DNA from: Streptomyces cellostaticus
GTDB taxonomy: Bacteria; Actinomycetota; Actinomycetes; Streptomycetales; Streptomycetaceae
Direction of reading: 5' to 3'
NCBI RefSeq assembly: GCF_001513965.1
Contig: NZ_KQ948027.1
Coordinates: 45,601-109,600 of the forward strand
DNA length: 64,000 nt
Shown piece by piece: positions 8,093 through 15,541 of this stretch; position 1 is the first letter of the stretch, and each line of letters opens with the position of its first letter. The position numbers and the translations under genes are program-made. The notes under the pieces are model-generated. The model did not search any database. It was not told the origin of the DNA and saw only the letters and a program-made list of their open reading frames with translations.

Positions 8093-9052
8093 TCACTTGC
8101 CGCCGTTGACCACTGACTCCTTGACGGCGCCGTCCTGGGCGCCCCACTTCTCGAGGATCTTCTGGTACTCACCGCTCTTGATGACCGCGTTCATCGCGGC
8201 CTGGAGCGCGTCCCGCAGCTGGGTGTCGTTCTTGGCGACGGCGATGCCGTACGGGGCCGCCTCGACCTGGTCACCGACGATCTCGAAGTCCTTGCCGCCG
8301 CCCGAGGTCTTCACCGCGTACGCGGCGACCGGGAAGTCGGACGAGGCCGCGTCCACGCCGCCCGAGCGCAGACGGGTCTGGGACTGCTGGTCGTCGTCGA
8401 AGGCCTCGATGGCAAGCTTCTTGCCGCTCGGACACTTCTTGGCCTCCTGCTTGGCCAGGTCCTCCGAGACGGTGCCGCGCTCCACCGCGATCTTCTTGCC
8501 GCACAGGTCCGACCAGGACGTGATGCCCTTGGTGTCGCCCTTGCGGGTGTAGATCGAGACGCCGGCGGTCAGGTAGTCGACGAAGTCGACGCCCTCGCCG
8601 ACCTTGTTGCCGGTGTCCGGGTCGACACCCTCCTGGCGGTTCTTGTTGTCCGTCATCGCCGACATCGCGATGTCGTAGCGGCCCGAGCGCAGACCGGTGA
8701 GCAGGCCGTCGAAGGTGCCGTTGTTGAACTCCAGCTTCACGCCGAGCTGCTTGCCCATGGCCGCCGCGAGGTCGGGGTCGAGACCCACGATGGTGCCGGA
8801 GGAGTCCTTGAACTCCACCGGGGCGTACGCGATGTCCGAACCGACCAGGATCTTCCCCTTGTCGCGGATCTCCTTGGGGAGCTTGTCGGCCAGCGGGGCG
8901 TTGACGCTGGACGCGCTGCCGGATTCGTTGTTCTTGCCCTTGGTCTGGTCACCGCAGCCGGTGAGCAGCAGGGCGCCCACGACCGCGATCGCACCGACCG
9001 CAGCTGGCCGGGAGTGCGCGGCGGTCGTACGGCAGGTGGAGCGTGCGGTCAT
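8093..9052 (-). CDS. Extracellular amino acid-binding lipoprotein
   Basis: 319 residues. The signal peptide ends in a lipobox (GALLLTGCGDQ), so the mature protein is a lipoprotein on the outer face of the membrane. The body is a family 3 solute-binding protein: GKILVGSDIAYAPVEFKDSSG, VGLDPDLAAAMGKQLGV, the LRSGRYDIAMSAMTDNKNRQ stretch and KYLEKWGA-like end. It delivers a polar amino acid to the permease and ATPase encoded downstream. I chose the ATG at 9052 because AGGAACCACG precedes it; the upstream open frame has no signal peptide. Confidence 0.93.
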   Translation of the reverse strand: MTARSTCRTTAAHSRPAAVGAIAVVGALLLTGCGDQTKGKNNESGSASSVNAPLADKLPKEIRDKGKILVGSDIAYAPVEFKDSSGTIVGLDPDLAAAMGKQLGVKLEFNNGTFDGLLTGLRSGRYDIAMSAMTDNKNRQEGVDPDTGNKVGEGVDFVDYLTAGVSIYTRKGDTKGITSWSDLCGKKIAVERGTVSEDLAKQEAKKCPSGKKLAIEAFDDDQQSQTRLRSGGVDAASSDFPVAAYAVKTSGGGKDFEIVGDQVEAAPYGIAVAKNDTQLRDALQAAMNAVIKSGEYQKILEKWGAQDGAVKESVVNGGK

Positions 9053-9648
9053 CGTGGTTCCTCCGGCGGATGAGAGAGGTGCCGATGGGTCGACGGAAAC
9101 ACACACCTTCGGGTGTCGCGACCTCGTGGGTTTACCGCATCTTGCCATTCGGGCTACGCCATTCAGGGGCGTCGTCATGTCAAAATCGGATAACGGGTGA
9201 CCCCCGAACCGCGTCAGGTCCTGCCAGGACGGGACTTCAGGACCGCAGATCTGCGGAAATCCATCACTCAGGCCGGAAAATCTTCGGGCCATCTCACGAT
9301 GTGGTCCATCGTTGCGGTCCATCGCCGCGCGCGCCGGACGACCGGCTGCGCGTCGCCGCCGGGTCACGGCCGTGTCGCACGGGTGTCGCACCCGTGTCAG
9401 CCGTACGTCATCCGCGTGTGGCTTTCTGGTCTCCAGATGTGACCTTGCACCTAATGGACTCGTCGTGAGCGCCGTCCGTCCGGTAAGAAGGTTCTTTACA
9501 CCCCTCATCCGGGGCTCAGGGCGCGTGTGCGGCGCGCCCGTCGCGTATGTGCTCGTACGTATCAGCAATCGGGCCATGCGCGGTGCCCGCCCACCCCTCA
9601 CCAGGAGTGGTCGACCCTCAACCATGCATACCTAAGGGGTAAAACAAA
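9053..9648. other. Divergent intergenic region
   Basis: About 600 bp between the ABC operon (minus) and malic enzyme (plus) with no convincing gene. It holds a perfect 8-bp inverted repeat CACGGGTG-TCG-CACCCGTG at 9378-9396, roughly midway, that could be an operator for either transcript. No clear -35/-10 pair could be chosen by eye. Confidence 0.5.
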
Positions 9649-10872
9649 GTGGCAGCGGAGATCGTCAATCCTCGCAGCGACAGCAGTACGGATCAGGACG
9701 GCGGGGCCGAGCCCCTCGATTCCTTCGATCCGGTGTTCGCGCTGCACCGCGGCGGCAAGATGGCCGTGCAGGCCACCGTGCCGGTCCGGGACAAGGACGA
9801 CCTTTCCCTCGCGTACACGCCCGGCGTCGCGCGCGTGTGCACCGCGATCGCGGAACAGCCGGAGCTGGTCAACGACTACACATGGAAGTCCTCCGTGGTC
9901 GCCGTCGTGACCGACGGCACGGCCGTGCTCGGACTCGGGGACATCGGTCCCCAGGCCTCCCTCCCCGTGATGGAGGGCAAGGCGATCCTGTTCAAGCAGT
10001 TCGGCGGCGTCGACGCGGTGCCGATCGCGCTCGACTGCACGGGCGTGGACGAGATCGTCGAGACCGTGGTCCGGCTCGCTCCCTCCTTCGGCGGAGTGAA
10101 CCTGGAGGACATCTCGGCACCCCGGTGCTTCGAGATCGAGAAGCAGCTCCAGGAGCGCCTCGACATCCCGGTCTTCCACGACGACCAGCACGGTACGGCC
10201 GTCGTGACGCTCGCGGCGCTGCGGAACGCGGCGCGGCTCAGCGGGCGCGAGATCGGGCAGCTGCGGGCCGTCATCTCGGGTGCCGGCGCGGCCGGTGTCG
10301 CCATCGCCAAGATGCTGGTCGAGGCCGGCGTCGGGGACGTGGCGGTGGCGGACCGCAAGGGCGTCGTGTCGGCGGACCGGGAGGACCTGACGCCGGTCAA
10401 GCGGGAGCTGGCCGGTTTCACCAACAAGGCGGGCATCACCGGCTCGCTGGAGAAGGCCCTCGCGGGCGCCGACGTCTTCATCGGCGTCTCCGGCGGTACG
10501 GTCCCGGAGGAGGCCGTCGCCTCCATGGCCGAGGGTGCCTTCGTGTTCGCGATGGCCAACCCGAACCCGGAGGTGCACCCGGAGGTGGCGCACAAGTACG
10601 CGGCGGTCGTCGCGACCGGGCGCTCCGACTTCCCCAACCAGATCAACAACGTGCTGGCCTTCCCCGGGATCTTCGCGGGCGCGCTGCAGGTGCGGGCCAC
10701 GCGGATCACGGAGGGGATGAAGATCGCTGCCGCGGAGGCGCTGGCCGCTGTCGTCGGGGACGACCTTGCCGCCGACTACGTGATTCCGTCGCCGTTCGAC
10801 GAGCGGGTCGCTCCCGCGGTGACTGCGGCGGTTGCGGCTGCTGCTCGTGCCGAGGGCGTTGCTCGTCGCTGA
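9649..10872 (+). CDS. NAD(P)-dependent malic enzyme
   Basis: 407 residues from a GTG with TAAGGGG about 10 bases upstream. Malic enzyme oxidatively decarboxylates malate to pyruvate in the cytoplasm. The short bacterial type is recognised from DPVFALHRGGKMAV, LAYTPGVARVC (catalytic Tyr), GDIGPQASLPVMEGKAILFKQFGG with the conserved Lys, VFHDDQHGTAVV metal-binding acids, and the nucleotide loop SGAGAAGVAIAKML. It lacks the phosphotransacetylase domain of MaeB. The NAD versus NADP preference is not safe to call. A hairpin follows at 10883. Confidence 0.95.
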   Translation: MAAEIVNPRSDSSTDQDGGAEPLDSFDPVFALHRGGKMAVQATVPVRDKDDLSLAYTPGVARVCTAIAEQPELVNDYTWKSSVVAVVTDGTAVLGLGDIGPQASLPVMEGKAILFKQFGGVDAVPIALDCTGVDEIVETVVRLAPSFGGVNLEDISAPRCFEIEKQLQERLDIPVFHDDQHGTAVVTLAALRNAARLSGREIGQLRAVISGAGAAGVAIAKMLVEAGVGDVAVADRKGVVSADREDLTPVKRELAGFTNKAGITGSLEKALAGADVFIGVSGGTVPEEAVASMAEGAFVFAMANPNPEVHPEVAHKYAAVVATGRSDFPNQINNVLAFPGIFAGALQVRATRITEGMKIAAAEALAAVVGDDLAADYVIPSPFDERVAPAVTAAVAAAARAEGVARR

Positions 10873-10882
10873 CGTTGCGCTG

Positions 10883-10918
10883 AATGGCCCCGTCCGTTTG
10901 GGCGGGGCCATTTTATTT
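10883..10918 (+). terminator. Terminator after malic enzyme
   Basis: Stem AATGGCCCCG / CGGGGCCATT (10883-10892 with 10903-10912) followed by TTTATTT. Confidence 0.85.
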
Positions 10919-11068
10919 GCCCACCCGCCTGCCCGATCGGGTGATGAAGAGGGTGCCCTTGAGGCTCGTCCGTGTCGGGTGCGCTGCACGGGTGCCGTTG
11001 TGCAAGAGGGCATGTGTCACAGGGGCCCCAGGTTCCGTCGGCTGCACCGCGCACCTATTGTCGAGCCC

Positions 11069-12034
11069 ATGTTCGCTGTCTACGCTGCCAGGATCGACCG
11101 CGACCAGCCGCTCTCCGGCCTTGAGTTGGGGGAGCGTCCGGCCCCCGAGGCCCGGCCCGGCTGGAGTACCGTCACCGTGCGGGCCGCCTCCCTCAACCAT
11201 CACGACCTCTGGTCCCTGCGGGGCGTCGGGCTCCCGGAGGACCGGCTGCCGATGATCCTCGGCTGCGATGCCGCCGGGATCGACGAGGACGGCAACGAGG
11301 TCGTCCTGCACTCCGTCATCGGCCAGACCGGCCACGGCGTCGGTCCGAAGGAGCCCCGCTCCATCCTGACCGAGCGCTACCAGGGCACCTTCGCCGAGCA
11401 GGTCGCCGTGCCGACCTGGAACATCCTGCCCAAGCCCAAGGAACTGTCCTTCGCCGAGGCCGCCTGTCTGCCGACCGCGTGGCTGACGGCGTACCGGATG
11501 CTGTTCACCAACGCCGGGGTACGGCCCGGTGACTCGGTCCTCGTGCAGGGTGCGGGCGGCGGTGTCGCCACGGCCGCGATCGTGCTGGGCAAGGCGGCAG
11601 GCCTGCGTGTCTTCGCCACCAGCCGGGACGAGGCGAAGCGCAAGCGGGCCCTGGAACTGGGAGCCGTCGAGGCGGTGGAGCCGGGGGCCCGACTGCCGCA
11701 GCGCGTGGACGCCGTCATCGAGACCGTCGGCGCCGCCACCTGGTCGCACTCGGTGAAGTCCCTGCGGCCCGGCGGCACGATCGTCATCTCCGGCGCGACC
11801 AGCGGCGACCGTCCCTCGCATGCCGAGCTGACCCGGATCTTCTTCCTGGAGCTGAAGGTCGTCGGCTCCACGATGGGCACCAAGGAGGAGCTGGAGGACC
11901 TGCTCTCCTTCTGCGCCGCCACCGGCGTACGGCCCGTCATCGACGAGGTGCTGCCCCTGGACCGGGCCCGCGAGGGCTTCGAACGGCTCGCGTCCGGCGA
12001 GCAGTTCGGGAAGATCGTGCTCACGCATTCCTGA
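11069..12034 (+). CDS. Zinc-type alcohol dehydrogenase/quinone oxidoreductase family protein
   Basis: 321 residues from the ATG at 11069. Medium-chain dehydrogenase fold: SLNHHDLWSLRGVG, GCDAAGIDEDGNEV, then the nucleotide-binding VLVQGAGGGVATAAIVLGKAAG with an extended glycine motif. The substrate cysteine and structural-zinc cysteines of classic zinc enzymes are absent, so a zinc-free NADPH:quinone reductase-type activity is more likely than alcohol dehydrogenase (inference). It is monocistronic, between two terminators. Confidence 0.9.
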   Translation: MFAVYAARIDRDQPLSGLELGERPAPEARPGWSTVTVRAASLNHHDLWSLRGVGLPEDRLPMILGCDAAGIDEDGNEVVLHSVIGQTGHGVGPKEPRSILTERYQGTFAEQVAVPTWNILPKPKELSFAEAACLPTAWLTAYRMLFTNAGVRPGDSVLVQGAGGGVATAAIVLGKAAGLRVFATSRDEAKRKRALELGAVEAVEPGARLPQRVDAVIETVGAATWSHSVKSLRPGGTIVISGATSGDRPSHAELTRIFFLELKVVGSTMGTKEELEDLLSFCAATGVRPVIDEVLPLDRAREGFERLASGEQFGKIVLTHS

Positions 12035-12054
12035 CGCCCTTTCGGGGTGTGGCT

Positions 12055-12084
12055 GGGCGGGTCCGGATGCCGGGCCCGCCTTTT
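12055..12084 (+). terminator. Terminator after dehydrogenase
   Basis: GGCGGG / CCCGCC stem (12056-12061 with 12075-12080) followed by TTTT. Confidence 0.65.
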
Positions 12085-12096
12085 CCGTATCCCTGA

Positions 12097-12142
12097 TGTC
12101 AACTTCGGTTGACAGGATTCCGGGTGTCAACGTAAGTTGACG
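12097..12142. promoter_or_regulatory. Twin palindromic operators
   Basis: Two copies of the dyad GTCAAC-N4-GTTGAC, as TGTCAACTTCGGTTGACA (12097-12114) and TGTCAACGTAAGTTGACG (12125-12142), start 28 bp apart. The second ends two bases before the next ATG, leaving no room for a Shine-Dalgarno site, so the transcript may be leaderless. Candidate autoregulatory sites of the small HTH protein encoded next. Confidence 0.75.
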
Positions 12143-12144
12143 TC

Positions 12145-12354
12145 ATGACCGAGGCAACGGATCTCGCCCAGCGTGCCGGTGACCGCGATCCGCGGGTCGG
12201 GCTGCGGGCCGTGGCCGCGCTCCGCAGGCTGCTGGAGCAGCTGGAGGCGGTACAGGTGCGCAGTGCGCGCAATCAGGGCTGGTCGTGGCAGGAGATCGCC
12301 GCGGAGCTGGGCGTCAGCAGGCAGGCCGTGCACAAGAAGTACGGGAGGCAGTGA
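12145..12354 (+). CDS. Small helix-turn-helix DNA-binding protein
   Basis: 69 residues. An N-terminal helix rich in Arg and Leu (GLRAVAALRRLLEQLEAVQVRSARNQ) precedes a compact helix-turn-helix, WSWQEIAAELGVSRQAVHKKYG, that forms the C-terminus. The last base of its stop is the first base of the following ATG, so it is translationally coupled to the Clp-N protein. With twin palindromes right before its start it is probably an autorepressor. Confidence 0.85.
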   Translation: MTEATDLAQRAGDRDPRVGLRAVAALRRLLEQLEAVQVRSARNQGWSWQEIAAELGVSRQAVHKKYGRQ

Positions 12355-12917
12355 TGTTCGAACGCTTCACCAAGGACGCGCGCGACGTTGTACGGGGCGC
12401 TGCCGAGCACGGGGAACGCGAGGGGGCGCAGTCCGTCGGTGCCGAGCATCTGCTGCTCGCCCTCCTCGACCGCGAGGCGAGCCGTGCCTCCTTCGCGCTG
12501 GCCGCGCTCGGTGTCACGGAGCGCAAGGCGTCCGTGCGGGAGGCGCTGGGCGAGGCGCGGCGGCGGGCAGGTCTGTCCCGGGCGGAGGCGGACGCCCTCG
12601 CCGGACTCGGGATCGACGTCGCGGAGATCGTCTCCCGGGTCGAGGAGGTGCACGGCGCCGGGGCGATGGCCGGCGACCACAAGGACAAGGGCCGGTGGTC
12701 GGGGCGCCGCTCCTTCAGCCGGGGCGCCAAGGGCATCCTGGAAGGGGCGCTGCGTACCGCCGCCGGCCGCCGCGACGGGCACATCGGCGACGAACACATC
12801 CTGCTCGCCCTGACCGTGCGGCCCGGAGTGCCCGCCGAGGTGCTCGCCGACCACGGGGTGACCTACGAATCCCTGCAGCGCGTGCTGTACGGCGAGGGCA
12901 CGGCCCAGGCCGGCTGA
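12354..12917 (+). CDS. Clp N-terminal domain protein (no ATPase)
   Basis: 187 residues carrying two Clp-N repeats: MFERFTKDARDVVRGAAEHGEREGAQSVGAEHLLLALL (residues 1-40) and GAKGILEGALRTAAGRRDGHIGDEHILLALT (about 120-150). ClpA/C use this domain to receive substrates or adaptors, but no AAA+ module follows, so this is a stand-alone version that could act as an adaptor or decoy for ClpC (inference). It forms an operon with the small HTH gene. Confidence 0.88.
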   Translation: MFERFTKDARDVVRGAAEHGEREGAQSVGAEHLLLALLDREASRASFALAALGVTERKASVREALGEARRRAGLSRAEADALAGLGIDVAEIVSRVEEVHGAGAMAGDHKDKGRWSGRRSFSRGAKGILEGALRTAAGRRDGHIGDEHILLALTVRPGVPAEVLADHGVTYESLQRVLYGEGTAQAG

Positions 12918-12970
12918 CGGCCGGCAGCTCGGGTGGGCGGCTCGGGCGGTCGCTTCACGTGGGGCGCTTC

Positions 12971-13001
12971 GGCGGTGCGCCTGCGGGTCGGGCGCACCGC
13001 C
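12971..13001. terminator. Bidirectional hairpin terminator
   Basis: Perfect 11-bp stem GGCGGTGCGCC / GGCGCACCGCC with a 9-base loop between the convergent Clp-N and PadR genes. There is no T-tract, as is common in Streptomyces. Confidence 0.7.
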
Positions 13002-13013
13002 GTGCCGGGCGGC

Positions 13014-14090
13014 TCAGACCTTCGGGCGGCGCAATATCGCCCCGATGTGGGCCGCCGCCGTCGACAGGTGCTGCCGGGCGTCGCGGAGCTGGTCGGCGGT
13101 GACGCCGTGGTCGCGGGCCGCGTCGCGGATGTCGTCGCGGAAGCGGTCGAGGAGGCGGTCCAGGTCGCGGGCCGGGTCGCCGGTGGGGTCCTCGTGGGCC
13201 CAGGACGGTTCGTACTCCGCCGGGAAGTCCTGCGGGGTGGTGGAGTAGTCCGGTTCCGGCGCGGGGGCGGACTTGCGGGGGCCCGTGGCCGGCTCTTCGG
13301 CGGGCCGGCCGAAGCCCGAGTCCTTGCCGAACTCCTTTCCGTGGTCCCTGCCGAACTCGCCGAACTCCTTGGCGAGTTCGGTCAGGCCCTCCCGCACCCC
13401 GGTCGGCCAGTCGCCGCGGGTGAAGTGGTCCTGGACGCGCTCCTGGACGTGGCGGGCGATGCGCTGCATCTCCTCCTGGGCCTGAGCCCGGGCCCGCGCC
13501 TGGGCCTCCTGGGCCTGGCGGCGGGCCCGCTGGGCCTCCTCGCGGGCCCGGCGGCTCTCGTCCTTGGCGCGGCGGGCCTGCTCCTTCCACTCCTGCTTGA
13601 CCCGGCGCATCTCCTCCTTGGCGGCCCGCCAGGCCTCCTTGTCGCCGAGGTCGCCGAACTCCCCGAAGGGGCCCGCCTCCCCGGCGCCGGCCTTGCCGCC
13701 CTTACGGGCCTCGGAGGCGGCCGCGCGCATCTCGCGCCGCAGATCACCGGCCGCGCCACGCACATCGGCCCTTATCTCGGCGGCGAGCTCGGCGACGGAC
13801 TCGCGGATTTCCAGCTCCAGGTCGGCCAGTTCGCCGCTGCGGTCGGCCAGTTCGGCCCGGCCGGCGTCCGTGATGGCGTACACCTTGCGGCCGCCCTCGG
13901 TGGTGTGCGTGACCAGGCCCTCGGCCTCCAGCTTGGCCAGCCGGGGGTAGACCGTGCCCGCCGAGGGGGCGTAGAGGCCCTGGAAGCGCTCTTCGAGGAG
14001 CCTGATCACCTCATAGCCGTGGCGCGGGGCCTCGTCGAGCAGCTTGAGCAGATACAGGCGGAGGCGGCCGTGGGCGAAGACGGGGGGCAT
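13014..14090 (-). CDS. PadR family regulator with long charged C-terminal region
   Basis: 358 residues, far longer than a usual PadR. The winged helix is at residues 1-85 (LRLYLLKLLDEAPRHGYEVIRLLEERFQGLYAPSAGTVYPRL, then the wing THTTEGGRKVYAITDAG). Residues about 95-260 are an Ala/Arg/Glu-rich coiled coil, including RVKQEWKEQARRAKDESRRA and REEAQRARRQ. The end (FRDDIRDAARDHGVTADQLRDARQHL) is helical. The start lies one base after the stop of the DUF4097 gene, so both are one transcript. It probably represses its own operon through the palindrome at 15102. Confidence 0.88.
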   Translation of the reverse strand: MPPVFAHGRLRLYLLKLLDEAPRHGYEVIRLLEERFQGLYAPSAGTVYPRLAKLEAEGLVTHTTEGGRKVYAITDAGRAELADRSGELADLELEIRESVAELAAEIRADVRGAAGDLRREMRAAASEARKGGKAGAGEAGPFGEFGDLGDKEAWRAAKEEMRRVKQEWKEQARRAKDESRRAREEAQRARRQAQEAQARARAQAQEEMQRIARHVQERVQDHFTRGDWPTGVREGLTELAKEFGEFGRDHGKEFGKDSGFGRPAEEPATGPRKSAPAPEPDYSTTPQDFPAEYEPSWAHEDPTGDPARDLDRLLDRFRDDIRDAARDHGVTADQLRDARQHLSTAAAHIGAILRRPKV

Positions 14091-14091
14091 G

Positions 14092-15036
14092 TCAGAGCAC
14101 CTTCTTGTCGGTCGTGCCGTCGGCCGGGGCGCTGATGGCGTCGGCGTCCTGGCCGGAGACGGAATTGTCCCCCGGGGCGGCCTCGGTGCCGACGAGGGGC
14201 TCGTCCTCCCACGGGGTGTCCTTCTCGTCCTCCCTCGGCGGGCGGCTCAGCAGGGCGATGGAGCCGGAGATCGTGGTGGCCCTGAGCTTGCCGGTGCCCG
14301 CGCCGAGCCGGCCGGTGATCTTGTGGGCGCCCCACTGGCCGTGCACCCGCAGGCCGTCGAACGCGTTGGAGATCGAGCCGCTCGCGGTGTTCGCCTCCAC
14401 GTCCGCGTCCGCCGGGTTCGGCAGGCGGATGGCGATCTCGCCGGAGACGCTGGTCAGCCGGACGTCGGTGGGGCCGTCCGGGTCCAGGTCGATGATCATG
14501 GAGCCGCTGACGGAGTCGGCGCGGACGGCGGGGCCGGAGCCCTCGACCACGGTCAGGTCGCCCGAGATCGAGTTGAACCGCAGGTCGCCCGTGACCGCCT
14601 GGGCCTCCAGGTTCCCGGAGACGGTGTCGGCCCGGACCGGGCCGGAGAGGCCGACGAGCGTCGTGTCTCCGGTGACGCCCTTGATCACCGAGGGGCCGCT
14701 GATCCCGGAGACGACCGCGCCGGCGCCGACCACGCCCACCTCGACGCGCGTGTCGGCGGGGACCGCGAGGGAGACGACGGCGCTGCGGCGCCAGCCCTTG
14801 CGGTCGAGCCACTTGAGGAAGCCCTTCCAGGGCAGGTCTTCGTAGGCCACGGTGAGGGTGCCGTCCTGCTGCGTGACGATCAGAGGTGGGCCCTCGATGT
14901 CCGAGACCTCCAGGCGGGCGGAACCCTCGTCCGTGCCCACGACGTTCACTGTTCCGTTGACGATGCGTACGTGCAGGTCGCTCACGGGGGTGTCGAAGGT
15001 GAGCTTCAGGGGCTCGGCGACGGACCACTCGGACAT
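14092..15036 (-). CDS. DUF4097 family beta-strand repeat protein
   Basis: 314 residues. Start chosen at 15036 (MSEWSVAEPLKL) because AGGAGG lies just before it. The middle is a ladder of short repeated strands of the type VSGNLEAQAVTGDLRFNSIS, GDLTVVEGSGPAVRADSVSG and GSISNAF, the DUF4097 adhesin-like beta-helix. There is no signal peptide or membrane span. DUF4097 genes are commonly paired with PadR regulators and membrane-stress genes (family knowledge); the biochemical role is unknown. It is the first gene of the two-gene operon. Confidence 0.88.
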   Translation of the reverse strand: MSEWSVAEPLKLTFDTPVSDLHVRIVNGTVNVVGTDEGSARLEVSDIEGPPLIVTQQDGTLTVAYEDLPWKGFLKWLDRKGWRRSAVVSLAVPADTRVEVGVVGAGAVVSGISGPSVIKGVTGDTTLVGLSGPVRADTVSGNLEAQAVTGDLRFNSISGDLTVVEGSGPAVRADSVSGSMIIDLDPDGPTDVRLTSVSGEIAIRLPNPADADVEANTASGSISNAFDGLRVHGQWGAHKITGRLGAGTGKLRATTISGSIALLSRPPREDEKDTPWEDEPLVGTEAAPGDNSVSGQDADAISAPADGTTDKKVL

Positions 15037-15101
15037 GGGGAACCTCCTCGACCGGACGCGGTCGCGACGCCGCGACACGCCATATCGCGTCTTCTGTCAA
15101 A

Positions 15102-15115
15102 CACGATATATCGTG
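15102..15115. promoter_or_regulatory. Perfect 14-bp palindrome, PadR operator candidate
   Basis: CACGATATATCGTG, about 65 bp before the DUF4097 start. A related half site CATATCGCG lies at 15081-15089. The AT-rich core resembles the ATATAT arms before the other padR gene at 627-656. Confidence 0.7.
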
Positions 15116-15268
15116 GACACGGAAAGTCAAGACACCCAGCCGGGTCCGGGCGGGGCCCAGCCGAGGTGGCCCGTGGGGGACGGCCGCCCGTCTCTCGGTG
15201 GTACGACTCCGCATAGGCTGTTCCTGGATTCATCATCCGCAGGGACGTATACGCAGGAGAGGCAACGC

Positions 15269-15451
15269 ATGTACTTCACCGACCGCGGTATCGAGGAGTT
15301 GGAGAAGCGGCGCGGCGAGGAAGAGGTCACCTTCGAGTGGCTTGCCGAGCAGCTGCGCACGTTCGTGGATCTCAACCCGGACTTCGAGGTGCCCGTCGAG
15401 CGGCTCGCGACCTGGCTCGCCCGCCTCGACGACGAGGACGACGAGGAGTAA
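15269..15451 (+). CDS. Small conserved actinobacterial protein (DUF6104-like)
   Basis: 60 residues, acidic and mostly helical: MYFTDRGIEELEKRRGEEEV, then FEWLAEQLRTFVDLNPDFEV and a C-terminus ending DDEDDEE. GCAGGAGAGG precedes the ATG. I recall near-identical short proteins in most Streptomyces genomes (DUF6104); no function is known. It ends 25 bp before a strong bidirectional hairpin. Confidence 0.8.
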   Translation: MYFTDRGIEELEKRRGEEEVTFEWLAEQLRTFVDLNPDFEVPVERLATWLARLDDEDDEE

Positions 15452-15475
15452 CCCCGGCCGCCAAACGCCGGACGA

Positions 15476-15522
15476 GAAAGGCCCGGCCCCGAGTTCGTAC
15501 GAACTCGGGGCCGGGCCCTTTC
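15476..15522. terminator. Strong bidirectional terminator
   Basis: Near-perfect palindrome of 47 bp with arms beginning GAAAGGCCCGGCCCCGAG and a TTCGTACGAA centre, between the small plus-strand gene and the 3' end of kgd. Confidence 0.88.
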
Positions 15523-15541
15523 GTATGCCGTGCCGGAGGCC

